Of a stretch of DNA of 64,000 nucleotides, positions 56,969 through 64,000 are shown piece after piece. The position numbers and the translations under genes were made by a program. The first letter of the stretch is position 1. Each line of letters opens with the position of its first letter. The notes beneath the pieces are model-generated. The model was given only the letters and a program-made list of their open reading frames with translations. It did not search any database and was not told the origin of the DNA. This stretch comes from Acanthosoma haemorrhoidale (taxonomy: Eukaryota; Arthropoda; Insecta; Hemiptera; Acanthosomatidae): assembly GCA_930367205.1 (NCBI GenBank), contig OV884011.1, positions 42,917,754 to 42,981,753 on the forward strand, written 5' to 3'.

Positions 56969-58990
56969 TTCCAGAATTTCATGGAGACCCATACACTTTG
57001 GTAGATTTTGTTAGATGTACACCTTATGCATACGAATTAATGTGTAGAGCTATAAATCCACATAAAGTAACAAATCACTCAAGACTAGGTATTGCGTTAT
57101 TAAATATATTAAAAGGTGATCCGAAAACTTTAACTTATGGCGAAACTTCCTCTCCAGCACAACAGATAGTAGATTACTTGAAAAAGAAATAACAAGACAT
57201 AAGAACGAAGGAACAATTGTTATTCGAAATATTATTAAACACAAAATCGTATAATAATCAAAATCCCATCGACTTCATCTCAGGACTGGACAAAATAAAA
57301 TGTAGCTTATTCACAAGATCTTATGCAGATGACGAAATAGGTGATAAACAATTAGAAATGTCACGTTATGACATACAAATATCTCATCATGAACTTTATC
57401 AACTATATCACCAACTGACAGGCTTCATTTACCATACTAACTTTGAAAACTTAAAAAACCTTGACAACACTTAAAGATATCACTCTGCATATATTAATCA
57501 AAGGTTATACGGAAACAAAAAAGCATTCTCAACCTAACTCACAAACGAATTCCAATTATATAAGAAGGAGATGTGACCCAAATTCCGAAGTAAACCTCTA
57601 TTATAAACAGCATCAACGTTAACAATCGTCTGGATTACAGGAACGACTACACACAAAACTACGAGATTTTAGTCAAAACGACAGATATAATAATCAACCG
57701 CAACAAGACTACCAATGGCAGAATTATAACCAAAACCACTATCAGCAATGGACACTGCGTCAACAGAAACCTTATTTAATAAACCTCCTTCGGGAAATTA
57801 TCGACAAAACTATCTACCAGACAGACAACATGACCGCGAGAATCAGACAGTATCTATGAGAACAGCTATCAATCAATTTCACAATCAGGTTCACTTTACA
57901 GAAAATGACAATGAATGTTACAAATGGAGGTAAGCCCGAACGCAGTGAGCTACCGCCACCAGAAATGAACATGCCATTAACTATACTGACTCCCTGTCAC
58001 AAATGATAGACAACAAAAACAATGAATGGCAAATCGGCACAGGATCGACAAAAAATTATATTCAACCCAATGGTCTAGGTAGACTTTCTTATGAAAACCC
58101 CAGCAGTCAGAGTTGAAGGTAATCGAGGTGCAAGACTCGACCTTCTATCCCTGATTGGGATTGATATAGAAGTCAAATTCCTAATTTTTTTCCATTCAGC
58201 TAACGAGTTGACATACTTTTTGGATTTGAAACTATGAGAGAATTACAAATAAATATAAGTTGTGAAAAGAATGAAATCATCGTAAAAGATATAAAAACAA
58301 AATTAGAAAGTGAATTCTAGTACATTGACGACACTATTAACTTGAAAATATGGTAAAATTGAAATAAAAAGTTTAATACGCAATACCCACCTTGATAACT
58401 AGTTTACGGACGAACTAGTGGAACTCATTAGCAGAAAGTGTGATATAATAAAAAAAGATTAAAATCTACTGGACTTATAAAACATAAAATAATAACGACT
58501 AATGAAAACCCAATATATGCCAGGAATTATAGGTATCATGAACAATTTAAAAAATAAATTGAGGAAAAAGTACAAAAACTTCTAAACAATAATATAATAC
58601 GACCCAGCAACTCGCCATATAATTCTCCTTTGTGGGTAGTACCGAAAAAGATGGACTCTTCTGGTCAGAATAGGATACGCATGGTAGTAGAATGTTGTTA
58701 ACTTTAAAAAACGACAGTCAAAAACTAATTCCTACTACCAAACATAGAGGAATTATTAAATAAAATGAAAGTTTCGACAATTAGGCTGGCATAAGGTTAT
58801 CACCTGACAGAAATGAACCTAGATGCCATAGCAAAAAAAGCATTTTCAACTGGTAAAGGACATCATGAATTTCTGAGAATGCCATTTGGTTTATGCAATG
58901 TGCCACCGACATACCAACGCGTCATGAATATAATGGTTACAAATACCCAAAATGCTATGGTTTATGTTGACAGTTATGTAATATGTATAA
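56969..58990 (+). pseudogene. Old Ty3/gypsy relic: gag, protease, RT
   Basis: Gag-like sequence at 56,969-57,474 reads IPEFHGDPYTLVDFVRCTPY, then SHHELYQLYHQL after one stop. At about 58,040 GTGSTKNYIQP matches a protease active site (DTGS...) with the aspartate changed to glycine. RT at 58,540-58,990 reads IIRPSNSPYNSPLWVVPKK, FLRMPFGLCNVPPTYQRVMN and MVYVDS in place of the YxDD box. Many stops occur. It is a different family from elements A-C, and its 3' part is cut off before element C begins at 59,278. Confidence 0.85.
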
Positions 58991-59277
58991 TCGTATCACT
59001 AACAAATGATACATTTGTCAATAATATCTTAATAACTGTATCTCTTAAACTTATCAGCTCTATTGTTATTATCAATAACTTATTTTCCTTCCCTACGACC
59101 TCTTAATAATATCTATACTATTATCATTCTGAATATTTCTCTCCCACGATCTTTCAGTGATGTCTGTATTATTATCATTACTATTATTACATATATACCG
59201 CCCTAGTCGTAAGAACAGGGTAGATCCCTTCACGTAGTCAGTAAGCCCTCAGCTGTAACCATATATAATTGTACATA

Positions 59278-59465
59278 AGTTAAGGCCTGGGCACTGTTGG
59301 TACGCAGTCTTAATACCAAAACATCGGGATGTAAACATTCCGAGTGTATGTGTATGGGATTAAGAGCTATGAATAAAGCAGTCTTATACTATCGCTTGCC
59401 CTATTCATTTCTATTACCTCTTTCTCGATCTTTTCTTACTGTTCTAGTTCTCACGAACGTTAACT
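59278..59465 (+). repeat. 5' LTR of gypsy element C
   Basis: 188 bp with AGTTAA/TTAACT termini. AATAAA at 59,372-59,377 is followed by GCAGTCTTATACT, matching the polyadenylation region of the A/B LTRs; the rest is largely diverged. Confidence 0.85.
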
Positions 59466-59482
59466 GGTGCCGAAACCCGGGA
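59465..59482 (+). promoter_or_regulatory. Primer-binding site of element C, tRNA-Phe
   Basis: TGGTGCCGAAACCCGGGA is exactly complementary to the last 18 bases, including CCA, of the conserved eukaryotic tRNA-Phe 3' end. Confidence 0.9.
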
Positions 59483-59559
59483 AAAAAATTAAGGAACACA
59501 GTTCGGGGAAATTTTGTTGTGGCCCGATTTAGATCGATACACATAGAAGACGATAGGAC

Positions 59560-60737
59560 GGAAAGTGGCGTATTAAGACAGCCCGTCTTAAATATCGTTG
59601 ATGGGACGGAACCTAGGAGAGTGGGCCTGCTACCGGAGACTCACGCAAATGCACTCGCCCTGATTGAGGGTGAAGACTATGAACACCCAGGATCTAAGAA
59701 AAGCGATTTCGGATCTGGAGAAGTTTACAGGTGAGCTGGGTGAACTTAATCACTTTTTAAAGGGAGGAGACCGCCTCACAGCGTTAATCGGGACAAAGGT
59801 GGAAGGCAATTGGCTGGACCTCAGGGACGCGGAATCACTGAGCGCGGCTTTGATATGTCGAGTAAAAAGAAGCATCCTGAATCAGATCCAAGCTGACGAG
59901 GAAACCCCATGGGAAGTGGTAAAGGCGCGACTAAAAAAAGCGTATGGAGGGGGGCGTTGGACCCCTGAGGAAGATATTTTTCAGATGTTTCGGGAAACGA
60001 GGTCTCCGAGACAGAGTAACGGACAGTATGCCGCAGGTCTGGTAGTCCGTTACAATCAGGTTACCGAAAAGATGAGAGAGACGTTTAGCGCGGAAGAAGT
60101 AGAAGGCCGGATGGGCTTCCTGTCAACAATATTGAAGGTGCAGCTGGCCAAGGAAACGGGAAGGAAAGAGGGATTCGCTCACGAACGGTCTTTCCTAGAG
60201 TGCGCGCAAACGATGATCGACGCCAGCGCTAGGGAAGCAGAATTGCGTATCCGAGAAGACGAGAGTTACTGGAGCCGGGTCGTTTATAAAAAAATCAGGA
60301 CCCCAAAGACCGTATGGAAGAAACCTGAAACAGCGTTTACGGGTAGAGATAGGGGGGTGACAGGAGAAAAGAAATTCAGAGGAGCAAGGCCTAGATATAT
60401 GCCTCGTAGAGAAGAGAAGAGGTGCCACTGATGTGGTAAGACGGGTCACTTGGTGGCACAGTGCCCTAGAACGAAATGTTTCGAGTGCGGTGAGGAAGGG
60501 CATATCGCAAGACAGTGCCCGTACGTATACAGAAGAAGGGAATTCGATAAGGCAGAACCTATGGAGGTCAACGCCCAAGAAGTTCGTGAGAGGCGTAGAA
60601 CAACCCCCAGAGACACAGGATCGTCAGCTGATGATTCATCGGAAACTGAGGGAGACGAGCCAGGGCGCCACAGGAGCGGAGAACAGGAGAAGCAGAAGAA
60701 TAAATCGCGTCGATGGGAGCGGCACGTAGAAGCGTGA
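59560..60737 (+). pseudogene. Gag of gypsy element C (frameshift and internal TGA)
   Basis: The N-terminal piece (ESGVLRQPVLNIVDG, 59,560-59,662) aligns with the start of A/B gag in one frame. From 59,679 another frame carries MNTQDLRKAISDLEKFTG and the capsid-like part. Here SFLECAQTMIDAS is read without the stop seen in A and B. A TGA at 60,429-60,431 sits inside the first zinc knuckle, between its two cysteines (CH-stop-CGKTGH). The second knuckle CFECGEEGHIARQC is intact. The frame ends at 60,737. Confidence 0.85.
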
Positions 60738-60782
60738 GGAGAGTGACAGCAGAGAGGCGACCACATCCTAATATGTAATACG

Positions 60783-62403
60783 GTGCGGAAAGGGATGTGC
60801 GAGTTGCCAATTATTGAGTTCGAGAAGGGGGAGAGGTGCTTAATAGACACAGGTAGCACCAATACGATAGTGTCGCGTAGTGCACTAGAGAGGCTGTGTG
60901 GAGGAGCGAGTACAGACCAGATTAAGGTATGTGATTGTAAACTACTCACTCTGGGGGGACCCTGCGAAGTGATGGGAGAGGCGTTGGTAGGACTAGAAAA
61001 ATGGGCGAATGTAGGAGGGGAAATAACGGTGCACGTCGTAGAGGAGATGACGCGTGACTATCAAATAATTGTGGGATGCGATTTGTTAGGACGGGTAGGC
61101 GCGCGCATAATGAACGAAGAGAAAAACTGGAGGATTAGATTAGGGGATTTAACGTATCGGAGTCAGGGGACAGTACGGGGTGGAAAGGTACGAATTGGGG
61201 CGGTAAAGAGAGTAGAGGATTGGAGGGAGAGGCTGCGTGACGAATTTAGAGACATTTTTTTCGTAGAGGGAGATCTGTTAGGAGCAACAGGGAAGACAGA
61301 GCACGAGATACCTCTAAAAGTAGAGCGCGTAACATACGTTAAAGAAAGGCGATATCCTCAAGCACTTCGTCAACACATCCGGAGGGAAATCGACGAATTA
61401 AAGCGTCAAGGGATTATCAGAAATAGCACTTCGCCGTACAATAGTCCCCTGTGGACGGTGAAAAAAAAATAGACCAGGCGAGGAAGAAGATCATTACAGA
61501 ATAGTTATAGACTTTAGAAAGCTCAATGAGAACACTCTAGACGAGAAATATCCTATTCCACGCTTTGAGGATATACTGGATAGGCTGAGTGGAGCGAAAA
61601 TCTTCAGTACGTTAGATCTGAAAGCGGGATATCACCAGATTAGACTGAATGCGAATGATCAGCATAAGACGGCGTTTTCATTCGAACGAGGTCATTACGA
61701 GTTTACAAGGATGCCGTTCGGTTTGAAAAACGCCCCGATAACATTCCAGCGGCTAATGGATGAACTCCTGAGGGGAATTGATGAGAACATCTGCCAGATC
61801 TATATGGACGACCTCATAGTCTTCAGCCGTACCGAACCGGAACATATAGAACACCTTCGGAGTGTTTTTAAGAGGTTAAAGGAATTTGGGCTGAAATTAT
61901 CGATAGAAAAGTCGTCCCTGGGTCAGGAGACCATTAGTTTTCTGGGACATACTATATCTCGGCAGGGAGTCCAACCGGACTCCATGAAAATAGATGCGAT
62001 CCGGAGAATGGCGGTGCTAAAAGATGTTAAAGGCATTCGGCGGTTGTTGGGGACGCTAAATTATTATCGCCGTTTCGTTCCGGATATGGCGGAATTCTTG
62101 GTCCCTATTAGTAATTTATTACGCAAAGGGGCGCGAGTGATAATCACGCCGCTAATTGAGAAAAATATCCAGAAATGTATGGAACGTTTGCAAGAAGCAC
62201 CTATCTTGGCATTTCCAAATTTTGAGAAGGCGTTTACTGTCACAACGGACGCAAGTGAGTACGCCTTGGGAGCGGTATTGTCCCAGGAGGGAATCGATGG
62301 GGAGAGGCCGGTAGCATATGCGAGCAGAAGGTTGACTGACACGGAGGTGAAGTACAGTGCCCTCGAACGGGAACTACTGGGTTCTGACAGGGAGAAAATT
62401 TAA
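60783..62403 (+). pseudogene. Protease and reverse transcriptase of gypsy element C
   Basis: The protease keeps its active site, CLIDTGSTNTIV (the GACACAGGT at 60,846-60,854). RT starts KERRYPQALRQHI. A run of nine A near 61,465 shifts the frame, after which DFRKLNENTL, STLDLKAGYHQI, FTRMPFGLKNAP and the YMDD box (61,801-61,812) follow. RNase H begins TTDASEYALGAVLSQEG and reads into VAYASRRLTDTEVKYS. A deletion removes the block IVWAIDHFRPY found in element B and closes the frame at 62,403. Together these would process Gag and copy the RNA. Confidence 0.9.
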
Positions 62404-63901
62404 AGTCCACACCGATCACAGACCGCTGCAATGGGTGGGGAAATTAAAGGAATCATCCGCACGCGTGACACGGTGGAAGGAGTTTCTGTCGCAATACAAT
62501 ATGGAGATTGTGTATAAGCCAGGGAAGGATAATGTCGTGGCAGACTGGCTGTCGCGTGCCATTATGACGAATGCCATTGAGGACGGCGAGAAATCAGGGG
62601 GTAGTCGACAATTCCTTGCGGAGTGGACGCCAGGAGAAGCAGGAAGTACCGATCTGCAGGAAGATGGTGGCGTGAGAGATAGCCCCACATCAGAAGAGTC
62701 TGTTGGAGAAAGATCACAAGACATGGGAACGTCTGAGGGGATTATCAACGATAAACGTCACCAAATCATTTGGAAGACAAAAACTTCGGGCCTGATGACG
62801 GTGACGTACGACGAATACGGTCGAAGCACTATTTCGACGATCTGGTCGGAGCCGGGAGTGAGGCTAGAGCAAATTTGCCAGGCACTGAAAGATGCCTCCA
62901 AACCGGGAAAAACGTACCACCTATTTGTCGGTAACGCGACGATATGGGAGAAAATTAGAAGATTGTGGCAGAGCGAGCAATTAGGAATCGACCGCACGTT
63001 TATAAGGTGCCTATCGGCGGTTCAGACGTTGCGTGACGTGGAGCAACAGCGGGAGGTCACACTTGCGTACCACCAGGGGAAGACAAATCACCGTGGCGTG
63101 CAAGAGACAACGCAGGCGCTACAGCGGAGATATTTTTGGTGGGGGATGCGGCAGACCATCCAGGAGATCATAGGGGCTTGTGAAATCTGCCTGAAAACCA
63201 AATATGACCGCCATCCACCACAAGGACGACAGGTGGAGACACCCACAACAGAGTCGCCACTGATCGATTTACAAATCGACACGTTTACGTGGCGTGGATT
63301 CAAATGGGTCACTAAAATCGACACATTTAGTAAGGTGGCTATGGCATACGAGGTGCGGGACAAATCGCCAGACGCTATTCTGCATGCCGTCAACTTGTGG
63401 TTCCAATTTTATGGCATCCCCGAGCGCATTTCGTCGGATGGTGGGAGAGAGTTCGACAACGCCAAAGTTCGCGCTGAGATGAAAAATAGAGACTTGGTAT
63501 GGCATATTAATACCCTGGGACATCCCAAAAGTAGAGGAAACGTTGAGCGCCTGCACAGCACCCTCAGCGATCACCTTCGGGTATACCAGGTCGATAAGGG
63601 GCTGTCAGCTAATGTTGCGATGCCAATGGCGGTGGCGGCGTATAACCACTCAATTCACACCACCACGGGATTTGCGCCGTTTGAAATTATCTTTGGGTTA
63701 CGCGCGAGACCGCGAAATTGGGCAGAGACGGTGGCGGATGAAGGGAGCACGGAACAGCTCGTGAATACCCACATGCGGCTGGGAAAAATGTGGCGTACAG
63801 TGCGCGATCGTATATCGGGGGAAAACCAAACGCGTTGCGAGGGCAAATATGAAAGTCCGGGACAGAATGGGGTCGATTACGATCGGGACCGTCGTTTATA
63901 G
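62376..63901 (+). pseudogene. RNase H end and integrase of gypsy element C
   Basis: One long frame: HTDHRPLQWVGK (RNase H), then the integrase zinc-binding region HQGKTNHRG with CEICLKTK. The catalytic core has the aspartates in LQIDTFTW and SSDGGREFDN and the glutamate in GNVERLHST. The C-terminal region continues in another frame after about 63,845 (TIGTVVYRKLGSN). The core is intact and is the best-preserved integrase of the three elements. The stop at 63,901 is caused by the late frameshift. Confidence 0.9.
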
Positions 63902-64000
63902 GAAATTAGGTTCGAATCGGAGTAAAGAGCCGGTCCGATATGAAGGCCCTTTCAAGGTTGTTGCGATCCGAGAACACAATCTTGTAACTATCGAGAGTGT

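Larger units (their letters stand above)
59278..64000 (+). mobile_element. Gypsy element C: related Ty3/gypsy copy, runs off the window
   Basis: The 5' LTR (59,278-59,465), a perfect tRNA-Phe-type primer site, gag, protease, RT, RNase H and integrase follow in sense order. The window ends in the integrase tail (REHNLVTIES), so the 3' LTR is beyond 64,000. It shares domain order and many motifs with A and B but is clearly diverged, so it is a sister subfamily. Frame breaks lie in gag (about 59,665), in the first knuckle (TGA at 60,429), after gag (60,737), in an A9 run (about 61,465), in RNase H (about 62,385) and near 63,845. Confidence 0.9.

Overview
The window looks like a piece of an arthropod, most likely insect, nuclear genome. 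It is AT-rich, with small coding exons between canonical GT/AG splice sites and a heavy load of decayed transposable elements. One host gene family is visible: a C2H2 zinc-finger locus with tiny acidic exons and large terminal exons of 5 to 21 fingers of the CPHCDYKAV type. I lean weakly towards a hemipteran, from memory of similar fingers and elements; no species can be named from this sequence.

The host locus appears to carry a tandem segmental duplication. Unit 1 (about 8,255-33,010) contains acidic exons at 9,330-9,416 and 15,152-15,238 and a 21-finger terminal exon at 29,045-31,032. Unit 2 (about 36,520-54,880) contains the matching acidic exons at 44,459-44,545 and 45,302-45,379 and two terminal exons, 51,525-52,339 (9 fingers) and 52,602-53,206 (5 fingers). 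The likely start exons (7,379-7,435 with ATG at 7,396, and 7,512-7,568) lie upstream of the duplicated segment and I see no second copy of them. Every internal junction is phase 1, so any 5' set could be joined in frame to any of the three finger exons. This resembles loci with alternative 3' zinc-finger exons such as Drosophila lola.

Transposons fill most of the rest. Left to right: a decayed Jockey-like LINE fragment (2.4-3.2 kb); a Ty1/copia relic (9.5-11.9 kb); a DDE transposase relic broken by an internally deleted mariner and repeated in inverted orientation (15.9-20.4 kb); a PIF/Harbinger-like fragment (20.9-21.0 kb); a retroposed palindromic element with 15-bp target duplications (21.47-21.95 kb); a nearly full-length Jockey-like LINE on the minus strand with an intact 895-codon ORF2 (23.3-27.7 kb); a tRNA-derived SINE head (27.7-27.8 kb); and a LINE 3' fragment (28.1-28.4 kb).

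Right of the 21-finger exon are LINE and gypsy relics (33.8-36.2 kb). They are followed by three Ty3/gypsy elements of one lineage. Element A (minus, 37,066-about 42,525) has lost its 5' LTR and has a duplicated gag/protease segment. Element B (plus, 45,916-51,086) is complete, with 186-bp LTRs, a 4-bp TATA target duplication and a tRNA-Phe-type primer site, but its protease core is deleted. Element C (plus, 59,278 to the window edge) has a perfect tRNA-Phe primer site and retains the protease motif. All three carry frame lesions. A 1.2-kb near-perfect palindrome (42,931-44,135) and an older gypsy relic (57.0-59.0 kb) complete the picture. No CRISPR, rRNA or intact tRNA gene was seen.
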